From assembly GCF_040712315.1 (NCBI RefSeq), contig NC_134018.1, positions 2,204,501 through 2,268,500 on the forward strand: 64,000 bases of DNA, given 5' to 3'. Every line of letters begins with the position of its first letter. Positions within the stretch are counted from its first letter, which is position 1. The notes below the pieces were generated by a model. It saw only the letters and a list, made by a program, of their open reading frames with translations. It was not told the origin of the DNA and searched no databases. Made by a program: the position numbers and the translations under genes. Positions 46,421-58,267 of this stretch are shown piece by piece. The DNA is from Castanea sativa (lineage: Eukaryota > Streptophyta > Magnoliopsida > Fagales > Fagaceae).

Positions 46421-46960
46421 TGAAAACTGAAAATACTGTAACAAAATAATTTTTAAATGTGTGAATAATGCTGTAGAACCCATTTTTAATGAAAATGTTG
46501 TTGAAAAGTGAAATTTGTGAGTCCCGTAAACAGTACACAATGCACTGTTCACAGTTGAGTTGGTCAAAAATTGCAGCTATTGTTCATGAACAGTGCATAA
46601 ACAGTAGTCATAACAGTGTTATTTGCTCCTGAAACGCGTGGCCAAAAAACAAAAAAAAACAAAAAGGTAAAACGCAAACGTGGATGCAGGAAACGCTATC
46701 CAAACACATAATTTTTTGTTGAAAACTGAAAACTAAAAATACTGTAACAAAATAATTTTTAAATGTGTGAATAGTGCTGCGGGACACTTTTTTAATAAAA
46801 ATTTGCTAAAAAAGTACGTGAACAGTATACGCACAGTGCACAAACAGTGCACGCACAATGTGCGCACGGCATGTTTGTGCCCCGTAGTAGAAACAAAGAA
46901 AAAAAAAAAAAAAAAAAAAAAAAGCAAAACATGAAAAAAATAACCTAGATTCAAACGCCA
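46421..46960. repeat. two tandem copies of a dispersed MITE-like repeat
   Basis: Both copies begin gaaaactgaaaatactgtaa or a near match (46422 and 46721) and continue caaaataatttttaaatgtg, then runs of gcacagtgcacaaacagtg type. The first ends aacgctatccaaacaca, a terminal motif of a common plant MITE. The poly-A at about 46896-46923 lies in the second copy. Confidence 0.6.
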
Positions 46961-47139
46961 CCATAGTTAATCCTTGAATTTTATAAAAAAAATTCATTTT
47001 AATCCTTGTCACCGTCTCAATGACAAAGCTTAAGGACATGGTTAATAAAATGCTCACTTAACAGTTGATACACACGTAACTAATAAAATAAAATATGTAA
47101 TTAATATTTTTTAAAATCCATATTAACATTTGAATAAAT

Positions 47140-47520
47140 AAAAAATCCAACGAAACGTACATCTTTTCGTCTGAATTTGGCTCTTCCTTCCCTGTGATCA
47201 AATGGACTATTTGTGTTCTTCTCTGCTTCCTCCAACTTTCCCTAAAGTTTTTTGGTTTCTTCTTTCTAGCTTTTGAGTCATATTATTCTACTTTAGTCAC
47301 GTTTTGTCAGAAAAAATCAATCATGTTTTAAGTTTTAACTGCGCCACAGCTGTAAATTAACTCATAGCATGTTAGACTTTATGACTTTGCTGGACATGGT
47401 AACCCCACACCCTGTAACTTGATGCTTCCTTTCAAACAAGTCCATTAAAACAACTTATTGATTATTTATTTGATTTTTTTATAAAATAATAAAACTTTAA
47501 AATAAATTTATAAAATCAAC
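47140..47520 (-). promoter_or_regulatory. second copy of the NLR3 5' flanking block
   Basis: It repeats the 45640-46160 block in the same orientation: cttccttccctgtgatcaaa, caactttccctaaag, cagctgtaaattaactcata and gttagactttatgacttt. The W-box core is changed to ATGACT here. No coding NLR start lies beside it, so it is an orphan promoter copy. Confidence 0.7.
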
Positions 47521-48357
47521 CAGCTTAGAAATATAAGGAGTTAATTAAGTATTTAATCCTACATTAAAAAAGAGACTCTTGTTCTGTATTTTGTAGATCT
47601 TGGAAATTTGAATTTCACCAACTACATCTCAGAGTCAAGCTCATTTGGTTTAGGTGTTTTCATCACCAAATTTTCAGTTTTCATAACTCATTTTTCATAT
47701 TTTGTGAATCTCACATGAACTTGTTGTGTTTGAATCAGCTTCTTAACTCAATTTTCTTCAAAGAATTGAATTTGAGTTTTGAAAATTAAAAACAATTTTT
47801 TGATGTCTGGTATGGAGCCAGGTAATGCGGGTTGTTAATTTGGGAATGCGGGCTTGTCTTTGGTCCATTGAAAGCGTTAAAGATTGTCTTTTATTTTGTG
47901 TTTAATCCAGGAAGATACCTCTCCTACTTTTAAATTAATGGGTGGCGTATGCAACAGCAAAATAACCACAAAATAAAAAAGTTAAAAATGTATAAGATTT
48001 CTCATCCGGTTATTTTTAATTTTATCATAAAATTTTTTTTCCATTTACACAAAAAAAAATCAAACTACAGTCCACTTAGTTAACATTATTCATTTTATTA
48101 AAAAAGTAATTCTAAAAGAAAAATTAATAATAAAGCTAAAGTGGGCTCAAAAAAAAATACAATATTCATCCTTTAATTTTGGTCCTTATTAAGCTTCATT
48201 TTTGTCATTTTGGTCCTTATTATTAAGATAAAGATAGCATCGAAAGGTATTTCAATCATCTTCCCTATTTTAGCACAATTATTGCATATTACTATTTCCA
48301 GCACCCAACCTATTTATATAGCGAAATAGATCTCATACGATTTGAAAATTCACAAAT

Positions 48358-48625
48358 TATTGGGTTCTTATCTCTGATAAAGCTTCCATCAACTTTCCCA
48401 AAAGTTGTTTCCTTTATTAATTCTTTCTTGCTTTTGAGTCAGATTGAGATTAGTCTTGTACGTATTTGATGAGGCGATTTGGGTTCTTTTCAATGATCAA
48501 GCTTCCACCCACATTCTCTCAACTTTTTTTGCTTTCTTCTTTTAGCTTTTGAATTAGATTCGTCTGCTTTTTAGTCGCGTTTTAACCACGCCAAAGCTGT
48601 AATGTAACTCATCGTGATCAAGCTG
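48358..48625 (-). promoter_or_regulatory. third and fourth partial copies of the NLR 5' flanking block
   Basis: Two shorter copies lie side by side: gataaagcttccatcaactt near 48377 and gatcaagcttccacccacat near 48495, each followed by a ctttt-gagtcagatt or gaattagatt landmark. The second ends with cacgccaaagctgtaatgta. They are more diverged than the first two copies. Confidence 0.6.
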
Positions 48626-49310
48626 TAATAGTAATATCACTAAATTGTACTCTCTAAGTTTAACCACATTTTAGCTGAGTCAGCATATCAAAAAAAAAAA
48701 AATTATAAATTTGAGTCACCTAACTTTGTTTTTGTTTAATTAAATCCCTATAAGTTTTCAAATTTATTCAATTAAGATTTTCCCCTCAACTTTCGTTAAT
48801 TTTTTTTTAAAAAAAAAAATTGGAAAATATTTTTCAATAACTAAATAGATTTTTTTTAATTTAAAAAATTTGAAGAAAAAAAATATAAAAATTGGGACAC
48901 TTAACTACAAAATCTAACAAAATTTGACATAGATGATTTAATTGAATAAACTTGAAACTTAGAAGACTCTATTGAACAAAAGTAAATTGAAAGTATTGAA
49001 ATAAATTTTGGTCAATTTAGAGTATGCAATTTGCATTTTTGCTAATTTTTTATTTCCTTTTCTACCAAAAATTAAATTAATTAATAAGTAATTCAAATTT
49101 TGAGACAAGAAATCGTAACACTTATTCTATTTCCTTTGCTGCCGAGGATGAGTATTATTTCCTAATCCCTCCTTGTGGAATTCATAGTACAAGTTATTTA
49201 CTTATTTATTTATATTGGAGAATCAAAATTCATAATACAAGTTGAGCAAAATCTTATTATTATTTAAAAACCATAACTCATTCACCGTGTTTCATACTCT
49301 CATACCAAAG
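48626..49310. other. AT-rich spacer
   Basis: No gene was seen. The segment 49130-49330 (tttcctttgctgccgaggat, then ttcatagtacaag) is the duplicated flank block seen also at 5966, 22430 and 26510. Confidence 0.45.
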
Positions 49311-49860
49311 ATAGTACGAGTGAATCAAGAACACCTACGCAATGTGGTTGATACCATACCAGTATGTGTACCGAAACTAAAACTCCAACATTTCGTACTA
49401 GTTTAAATACCGGCCGTTTCAACCGTATTGGCCGATTTCAGGCATTTTGGCCGGAACCGGGCGTATTGGCTGGTACAGGAAAAAACTTTTTTTTTTTTTT
49501 TAGTTTTGTAATTTTTGAATTTTTGTAGGAGCAGAATGATAACTTATTTGCATTAATTTATTAGTATTATTTGCTTTCTTAGTATGCACTGAACAACTAA
49601 GCTTTCTATTTTTTATATTATGTGTGTTTTTTTGTTCTTTTAGTTGATGCTAAAATCTAAAACCATGAATAATTTGTTTTAAATTGAGGTAATGTTTTAT
49701 GCTAAACTTTTATTTTTATTATAATATATATATATTTATAAATATAAAAAATAGCGGTAAACCCGAAACGATACACCAGTATTGATCGATACCGAAATTT
49801 ATCGTTCCACTAGTCAAACCGGTATAGTCTCTGGTACGAGATTGACTCCCTTGCAACTAA
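49311..49860. mobile_element. decayed DNA-transposon remnant
   Basis: Both ends carry GC-richer, palindrome-prone motifs (ataccataccagtatgtgta on the left; aaaccggtatagtctctggt on the right), with accgaa and taccgg repeats between AT-rich filler. This is typical of a non-autonomous DNA element. No target duplication was identified, so the family and edges are uncertain. Confidence 0.35.
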
Positions 49861-50399
49861 GTTAAGAATGGACAAATGAGATGTATATGGACCCTTTTTT
49901 TTTTTTTTTACAAAAGCTAGTCCAGAAGGCCAAATTAAGGGCCAAAATTTAATTTTGCCTCACTTTTTCACAAACATAAGTAAAAACCTAATAATCATAT
50001 TCAAATAACATGGAGATAAAAGATATCTTATGACAATTAGGTAATTTCCCCAAAGAACACCCAGAAAGGGTTCATACTAGCAAAAATGAGCCCTAAACTT
50101 TATACCTTAGTGAATCCATATATGAAAAATATCATAAAGTGCAATGATTGCCATTCCCAACTGGTGAGAACTATGATTTTTGAAGCAAACTCATGAAGAC
50201 ACTTTTCATCTCTCAAGATTTGTGAGATTTTTTTGAAGAATACAATTAAATTGGTCTAATCTAAAGTACCAGATCCAAGCAGATCTATCAATGGCCAAAT
50301 TCCTTCCCAATAAAAGTAATAGCTCATAAAAAAGAGAGAGATCAAAACCAGAGAGAGCATAATTCAAGGAGATTCATTACCGGGTGAGTGTAATCCTAT
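49861..50399. other. duplicated spacer beside NLR4
   Basis: From about 50045 (ccccaaagaacacccagaaa) it resembles 26580-27130, the spacer beside the NLR2 3' exon. No gene was seen. Confidence 0.45.
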
Positions 50400-50611
50400 T
50401 AAGTATCTATTTGGGATCCGCTTATTTTGCTGAAACTGTAAACTTTTTTGCTGAAAGTACCGTAAATGAAAATAAAAATTAGCTGAAATAACACAGTGTG
50501 ACTCATGAATAATACCAAAAAGTATAGTGGAGTTTATGAATAGTAGCAAAAATAAACTGAATAATAAAATAATCTGGTTTTTTTAATTTTTGCCAAACAC
50601 ACACTATGCGA
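50400..50611. mobile_element. small MITE with GTRTSTRTTTGG termini
   Basis: The left end agtatctatttgggatccgc and the right end gccaaacacacact are imperfect inverted repeats of a type common in plant hAT MITEs. The inside contains gctgaaactgtaaac and gctgaaagtaccgtaa. No clear target duplication was found. Confidence 0.45.
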
Positions 50612-50619
50612 AATAGTAA

Positions 50620-50787
50620 CAACAATGAACTCGTGTGATTGTGGCAAAAACAACCGCTTACAGGTTACAAGTTACAATTACAAACATGTTACAAGAAAAA
50701 CCACTGATTTTTCTACTTGATTGTCCGAAGAAAATAAATCCAACTCATTCCAGCAGCAACAACTATATTTTCGGTCTCCATCCAAGT
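50620..50787 (-). other. 3' terminal exon block of NLR4
   Basis: The acceptor TTATTCACAG precedes ACTTGGATGG at 50787 on the minus strand. The donor is at 51291, so the intron is 504 bp. The sequence aligns with the 3' exons of NLR1 to NLR3. Confidence 0.55.
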
Positions 50788-51292
50788 CTGTGAATAAGGC
50801 CAAACATTCCAGAATTAAAGGTGCACATAAAATTAAGTATGACACTAACAGTAATATTGAGGATTCAAATTATTGAAGCCTCATAGTGGTGAGGAAAAGC
50901 GTGCTTACATATTTGGATTAGCATCACTGAGTACAACTTGATTGTTTACCTACCACAAATGGACACACTTCAATTAACAATGTTGAAGTTCACACTACCA
51001 GACAAGAAGTATCAATGAATCATTGAAGAATCTAAAAATTTAAATCTCAAACTAAATGCTACAACAAATCCTTTTTCCCCTTAAAAATACTCTATCTAAG
51101 TAGATTCTCCTATCTCCATTATTTGTTTTGATGAACTTCACTTCTTCTCTATCACCTGTTTTGTTTTGGTACGGTTATTGCATAGCACACTTCTTGACTT
51201 ATGTGATTCTAAAAATGAGGTGGTAAATAATAGGGAAAAAAAACAAAAACAAAAAAAAAAAAATACAGAGAGAGATAACCATTTCACTAACC

Positions 51293-54180
51293 TTTATCAA
51301 TGGAAGCATTGATGTCTTTTATGTTGTCGTTGTGGTTGATTGACCTCTCCAAATGATTGGATCGAGAATGCGAGAGTCATAGTCATAATTTCCTGTGTCA
51401 ACCTTGCAACTGATATTGACAATTGGTACATGCTCAATGATCCAATAATGTGGTCCATGCCCAGGATCCAAACTTTCTTCTAGTTCTTTGGGTATCCCTC
51501 GAAATAGCAATGCTTTGAGATCTCTAAGATGTTGGATTCCAAATGGCACCTCCTTGAGTTTCGGACAAGGCCCAACCCAAAGAGTTACAAGAATGGGCAA
51601 TCCTCCTTCATCTATAATCAATGAATTCAAATTATCCAAGTGCCTAAGCCGTAAAAACTTGAGTTTGGGAAAGCCTCCTATCTTAAAATGCAATTGCTCT
51701 CCACTGTTTGCATGATTTGAGATTTCAAGCTCCAACAAATTATGCAAATCTTGTAACACTTTCAGTGGATCATCACTCAATCTTGAGAAACGAATTCGTA
51801 ACATTGTTAGATGTTGAACTTTTGGAATCCAGTCAGGTAATTTGTCCAGATGCCCCTTTATATATAAGCGTTGAAGGCATTGAGGTGGAGATGAAATAAA
51901 TTGCAAATCAATTATCTCATCCTCACTTGTTGAGGTTAAATCCAGAGACTCAAGGTGGTTCATCTTTTCAATAGAGGCACATAAAGCACATCCAGTTTCC
52001 CTAGTAAGGTTTGTCACGCCTAGCTTCCTCAATTGTTTCAAGTTTTATAACTCTCTAATTAGATCAATCCCCCCATGATTCGCCTCCACGTGATTTAGCT
52101 TTTGTAAGTCCTTTAAGCATCCAACTCCTTTCTGTATCTTTACCCCTCTTACCATAGTTAAACTGTAGCCTTTTCTATAATCCTAATAGTAGGCCAGAGG
52201 ATGTCGCAACTTATTAAGCTTATTGATCTCTATTGGTATATCATACACTAGGGACTGCTTCAAATCTAATGTCTCTAGGTTTTGTAACTTTCCTATGGAT
52301 CTCGGAAGCATATTTACTTTTGTTTTTCTCAAACTTAAATACCTCAAGTGAAATAAACTTCCAATATCTTTAGGTATGTGATCCAGTGGAGCTCCTTCAA
52401 AATCCATTACTTTCAAAAGCTTGAAATCTACCACAAGTGAACTAAAAAAGGATGTCGGATATTCATAGATATTGAACATCAAAAGGGAATGAATGGAAGT
52501 ACCCTTAAATCCCCTCAGATCATTGTATGAAACTCTATCGACCGACATGCGTCGAGTTTGTCCTTCAAAGATGGACTATTGTTTTGAGAAAACATGACAA
52601 AAGTGTAAATCCTTAATCTTTTGAAGGGCGATCTCACGTAAGAGATCATGGAGTTGACTTTGTCGAACTCTTCCAACAAAGTCAATTTGTGATACTTGAA
52701 TCATGCTTCTATGGATCAACTCAATTAAATATTCTTGTGCAACCTCTTCTAATGTTTTACCCAAGGTTTCCTTCACAAAGCCTTCAGCTATCCATTGTCG
52801 AATCAATCTTACACAATTAATAGGGTAATCCTCTGGATACATACCAAGGTATAAGAAGCAAGATTTGAGGCTATGGGGCAAGTCTTCATAACTAAATGAT
52901 AGAATTTTGTTGACAGCTTCAAGATTGCGATCTCTTCCTAACTCAAAGCCAAGATTATCAAGCAACTTTTTCCATTCAAAAATAGTTTTGTCTTTGGTTG
53001 ACAAAAGACCACCAATAGCAATAATTGCAAGTGGTAATCCCTTGCACTTCTCTACAATGTCTATAGACAAATTCCTCAACTCTTGGGGACAATATCCTTC
53101 AAAATCAAATGGGAAGGCCCTTTTGCAAAAGAGCTCCCAAGCCTTGTCTCGAGACAGTGGTTGCAATTTGAAAACACGAATAGGTGAATATTTTTTACAA
53201 AAAATTGCGACCTCCATGTTACGCGTTGTGATCATAATTCTTCCACCTTTATTATTATTAAGTAAAACATGTTTTATATCCTCCCAAAAGTCAACTTTCC
53301 ATACATCATCAAATATGACCACATACCTCTTTTGTTGTATGTATTCTCTCAATTCATTGATCAACGATGCCTCGTCCATTGTCTCTATTCCTGCCACAGG
53401 GGACTCCATTCTAGCCTTTCAAAATTGCTTTATCATACTCCTTAGTATATCCTCCACGTTGTATGACTAAGACACTGAGACCCATGCATGGCAGTCAAAG
53501 TGCCCTTGCACCGTTTGATGATCGTAGACTTTCTTGACAAGAGTGGTTTTGCCTAGGCCTCCCATTCCCACCACCGAAACCAGAGTACAATGAGAGGATC
53601 CTTCTACTAACCAGCCAATCAATTCATCTCTAGGAGACTCAATTCCTACAACATTAGCATCATCAAGATAAAGGGAATCCTTTCGAGGGTCATTCCACCT
53701 AACACTCCGAGCATTGCTGCTTCATCCTTGACTAGTGGATTGGAAGCAGTATCTTTCACTTCTTTCCTTGATTTTCTGGAGTGATGCTTTGATCTCTTGA
53801 ATCTCAGCAGCTATCTTATGGTGGGGTTTTAACGTTTTGAGTAAGTGAGTGGTTTTATGGAGGAAACCAAAGAAGCCATGGTGATGTGGATGTTGGGCCA
53901 TGAGAAGCAAGTATTGGTTGATAGCAACGTCTATGCGAATAGTTACTTCTCTTACTTGTTTTACCCAAGTTTTGACACCCTTGCTCGTGTATTCTTCAGC
54001 TGCCGCTCTTGCGTCTGCATCCTTTAGGAAGGACTGCATGCTCTCCAGTTCATCGATGATGTCCGCAACTTCTCCGTAGATGCCTCCTAACAGTTTTACT
54101 TCTTTGGTCAGTAATGAAACCAGCCTGTCGATAAGAGATAATGCTGCCATCTCCGCCATTTGCCTCTCTTCTTCGTCCAA
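51293..54180 (-). pseudogene. NLR4: full-length RPM1-like NLR pseudogene
   Basis: The coiled coil begins MAEMAALSLIDRL (ATG at 54159; an upstream in-frame ATG is at 54180). Stops cut the frame at 53722, 53467 (SVS-stop-SYN, Gln in NLR3), about 53420, 52574, 52183 and about 52045. The open pieces still align end to end with NLR1 and NLR3: P-loop VVGMGGLGKTTLVKKV (near 53550), VVIFDDVW, GGRIMITTR, CKGLPLAIIA, CFLYLGMYPED, QLHD and LRRs (FHLRYLSLRKTKVNMLP and onward). The tail (LDPGHGPHYWIIEHVP) ends in a different frame at 51319, followed by the conserved donor. The damage is spread over the gene, so this is an old pseudogene rather than an error-ridden read. Confidence 0.92.
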
Positions 54181-54611
54181 GGAAACGTATGCTATTTCAT
54201 CTAAATTTGGCTCTTCTCCATGATCAGATATTGCCTGAGATTGGGCTAGTGTAGATCAAATCCACTTTCCTAAACTTTTTGCTTTATCTCTCTTTCTTTC
54301 GTTGTCTCAAACTTGAGTCACGTTAGTTACGCTTTGTACAATGCATAAATGCGGATCGAGTTTAAAAAGATAAGATAATTATAACCAATGAACTAGTTCC
54401 ACAGAAGATGATGAATCATGATTCATGAGCCTGACATTATTGAAGCATAAAAGCAACACAAGACTTACTCGGTGAGGTTGAGCAGATGAGTGGGAACCAA
54501 GGATCTCACATGGTAGATATTGACATTTAACAGTACACTCACATTAAATATTCATCCAAAAAAATAGAGAAGGTATACTTGCAATAAACTCAAATAAATC
54601 TTATTCAAATT
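54181..54611. other. 5' flank of NLR4 and spacer
   Basis: The first 130 bases carry the shared NLR flank landmarks (ttggctcttctccatgatca, ccactttcctaaactttttg). After about 54330 similarity is lost and no feature was seen. Confidence 0.45.
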
Positions 54612-54795
54612 AAATCTTGAGAGGCAATTTCTCTGCGTTGTAGCTTTTGAAAGGCTTTGACAAGGTGTGGATGGCTTGAAGAAATTTAGGTGGAGATGAA
54701 GTTTAAGAAATTTAGGCTGTAAATCAATGATAATATCTTCATGGATCAATTTGTGAGTTTCAGTTAATTCAACTGATAAAGTCTTTGATGATTGA
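54612..54795 (-). pseudogene. LRR scrap, probably the C-terminal relic of NLR5
   Basis: The minus strand reads TLSVELTETHKLIHEDIIID followed by LQPKFL, aligned with CVSIENMNCL...NEDEIIDLQP of NLR3. A frame change then gives SYNAEKLPLKI, aligned with AYNGEQLQ of NLR3. Only about 60 codons remain. The position and orientation fit the lost 3' half of NLR5, whose NB-ARC part ends near 56765. Confidence 0.6.
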
Positions 54796-55086
54796 ATAAA
54801 AGATCTGGGTTTCAATTCCTATTTATACCAAAAATCAATTGATATCTTGGTCTGATAATAAAGAATTATCATTGGGAGCAAATGTCATAGATTAAAACTC
54901 TCTAAAAAAAAAAATTCTTTGATAAATTCAATTTATTCAAATAAGAAAAAAGGTCTTTGCAATTTGTTGCCCGCTTTTTTAGTTACCTCAAATGTATCAT
55001 GTTGTTGAGGTGGGCATAGCAATATTGCGAAAACTAGATCAATACCTTGCTAATAATGAAATATATATAATAATCACTTAATGTGA

Positions 55087-55253
55087 AATGTTACATCCAC
55101 AAAATTTTTACAACAAATTATAGGTGGCAAGTTTTACTTGTTAGTGTGTAAAATAGTAATTATAATGGTGGATTTAATTTGAAAACCTATAACAACTTAT
55201 CATTTGAGATTTGTTATGAAAGTATTATAAAAATGTTGTGGATCTATTACTTA
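55087..55253. mobile_element. palindromic MITE of about 167 bp
   Basis: The left end atccacaaaatttttacaac and the right end aaaatgttgtggat form an inverted repeat. Similar but diverged copies lie near 36955-37110 and 38615-38800. Exact ends and duplication were not resolved. Confidence 0.55.
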
Positions 55254-55415
55254 GATTTTTTTTTTTTTGACATCCACCTATTTATATAATGTTGATGCAG
55301 GCCTGCGTGTGGGGCTTTATTTTTGCACAAGCCCAATTCCGTCAACTAGACCAAATACTACATGTAGGACAATCCAACTAGCCGACTTAATAATAATTAA
55401 TAAAGCAACATATAA

Positions 55416-55418
<3 letters not shown>

Positions 55419-55459
<41 letters not shown>
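55419..55459. repeat. (TA)n microsatellite
   Basis: It is a pure TA run of about 41 bases. The apparent reading frame across it is an artefact. Confidence 0.95.
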
Positions 55460-55461
<2 letters not shown>

Positions 55462-57306
55462 TTCTTATTCTTGGTAAATTTATTTGTTCCAAATGCTAAT
55501 ATGAGAGCAAGGTTTAAAAAAATGATAAAATTTAGCTACAAAATTGACTGTAACCTAAGGCTACAACTTCCTATAAAAAAAAATTAACATTACTACATAT
55601 TTTGAAAATTAAACTGTTTGATTATATGTTTTTTACAATTTTAATATACATGTCAAATTTTTTGTCAATAAGATATTGTTTACTATAAGATCTGTAAGCT
55701 TATATTTTATACAAAATTTCAAACTACAAAAACTTGTAATTTAAATAATTTATTGATAATATAGTTATTAATCTTTAATTTTCTAGAGATTTTGCAAGAA
55801 TGGAAGATATAAGAAGAAAATGTAATTTAATGGTGGATTTGTCAAAATTCAGCACCAATAAAAAGATATTGAGTATGGTTATAACCTTAGGTTACAACTA
55901 ATTTTGTAGCTAAACTTTGTCTTTAAAAAAATGGATTGTTGAAAGATATGTAAAATATATAGTTCAAGGTTTTGAGGTATTCACGGTTCAACCATGAAGA
56001 TGTCATAATTTATTTCATATTAAATAATTATAAAAAAATAAAATAAATTTGTAAAAGTTAGTACTAACATTAAGGGAAAAAAAGTATCCATTAAAATTTA
56101 AATAATCTTCAACCATATTACATGAGTTAGAAAAAAGAAAAGCAAAATATAGTTAATCCTTTAAGTACATGGCATAATTGCATAAACAAACAAGTATTTT
56201 CACTTTTCAAAATTTTTTAATTTTTAGAAAAGGCTAATTACAATAAAATATACATAAATATATTAGCTAGAATAGAAATCAAAATGAAATATTATTTATT
56301 TTATTAATATATGTTAACTTGGACTTTCTAACATGTCTTCTAATGGAGATATTTAAAGTTCAAATTTAGCATTCTTAGGTATCATAATTATCCTTTTAAA
56401 AAATTATTCTTTTATAACAAAAAAATATAAATATTTTAAGAATAAATAGGTTTAGCTTCCAAACTAATAGCAAAGAGCGAGCTAGCCTAGTGGTTGGTTG
56501 CAGCAGTATCTAATCTAATATATTATATGATAAATTGCAAATTATACTTGTAAAATCTGGGAGTGCTTGAATTTTACACCCTGAAAAATCAGAATTTGGA
56601 TTTTATCTACTGATGTTATATTCTATTTGCATTAAGAACTCCTCCATCCATGATTTCCCTTAAATGTCATATAAGCTTGTAATGTGTGTTTAATTCGTCT
56701 AATAAAATTGTGCCACATTATTTTTATTTAAATTATCTAAAAAAATTAGGAAACAAAAATGACCACTTACCTCATGTTATGTGTTGTGTTCATAATTCTA
56801 CCACACTTATTATTGTCAATTAAATTAAATCATATTTTATATCCTCCCAAAAGTCAAGTTTCCATGTGTCATCAAATATGACCACATACCTCTTCTGCTA
56901 TAAGTAGTCTCATAATTTATTGATCAATGATTGTTCGGCTATTGTGTTGATTCTCGGCAGAGGAAAATTTTCATTATGGTCTTGCAAAATTGCTTTATTA
57001 TGCTCCTTAGTAGATCTTCTATATTGTAAGATTGAAACACTGAGATCCAAGCATAGCAATCGAAGTGTCATCTTACCATTTCGTAGTTATAGACTTAATT
57101 TCTTGACAAGAGTGGACTTACCTAGTCCTCCCAGTCCCGCCATCGAAACAGTAGTATGATAAGGAGATCCTTCTACCAGTCAGCCAAAGCCAATCAATTC
57201 ATCTCTAGGAGATTCAATTCTTCGAGAGTCATTTCCACCTAACACTTCAAACACTACTGCTACCAATAGATTGCAAGCTATATCTTCCACTTCTTGCCAT
57301 GATTTT

Positions 57307-58020
57307 TGTAGGGACACGATTTTCAGACCAAGTCCAAAATGTAAGGGACTGTGGCCCAATGAACCCAGTACAATGAATTTGTAGAGAGTGGGTCAAAGAG
57401 CTAGGCTTTAGTGCATGGATAACAGTTAATATGGTTTTGGATGATGAGCTAATAAGAATTGAACCCGGTTTGTGCGAGAAAGTTTGTCCTCAACACAGTC
57501 CGAGTAACTCTATTCTAGTATCTATTGGATGACAATGGTTACAAGTGTTGTTGAGATTGCTACAATGCTTTCTCTTCTCCTTTTTCCATCCCCTTTTCAT
57601 GAAGGGTCTCTTCTATTATATAGTTTCTTTTGGATGATCTTAATCATACACTTATTGATCTTTTGAGTCACCACTTGAGTGTTTGTCCCATTAGACACCC
57701 TTTCTGGCCTTTTGTGAGTTGTGGTTGCCGAGGTAGTACTGTTTAGGGGTCTTTTCCACATAAATGCGGTCAGAAAGCTAGCTGCAAGGCATTCAATGAG
57801 GTGTAGAAGCTTTCCCTTAGATATTTTTAAGTTATTATCCCTCTTGTACGTTCATGATGCTCGTCCTTATCATTAGAACTTCCTGGAAGGTCACTTTGAT
57901 CATTAGGATCTATACCCGATTTGCGTTTAGCTTATCCAAGGAGATATTCCTCCTCAAACTCGGACTACTCATGATCTCGGCCAAATCCCCCCGCTCTCAG
58001 CCGTAGCCCAAGACCCCACA
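57307..58020 (-). repeat. 3' LTR of the deleted gypsy-type element
   Basis: In plus orientation it starts TGTAGGGACACG and ends GACCCCACA. It is close to the other LTR in sequence and equal in length. Confidence 0.92.
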
Positions 58021-58267
58021 ATAGCCCCTCAAAACTCCAGTTTTTTTCCTCTCATCCGAGGAAAAAAGTTAGGTTTGAATTCTTAAAAGTTAATTCTGCT
58101 TTGATCTTTTGATTTACACCTAGGGGAGTACCGTTTCACGCGCCCCATATTTGTACAGTAAATTGCTCATTTCAGAGCTACCAATCTGAGGATTTGGTTA
58201 TAATCTTGAGCATGTCTTGACACTTAGTGAGAAATAAATAGATATCATGGAATGTTAATTCCCTAAA

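Larger units (their letters stand above)
54800..56764. other. AT-rich spacer with small repeats
   Basis: It contains the palindromic MITE at 55087-55253 and a TA microsatellite. Around 55960-56110 a segment (cggttcaaccatgaagatgt) resembles the subterminal part of the hAT-like element at 6678-7839. No coding region is supported. Confidence 0.4.

Noticed and set aside
56480..56520. tRNA-like words (tagcctagtggttgg) suggesting a tRNA gene or SINE
   Set aside because: There is no matching B box at the right distance and no cloverleaf could be built.
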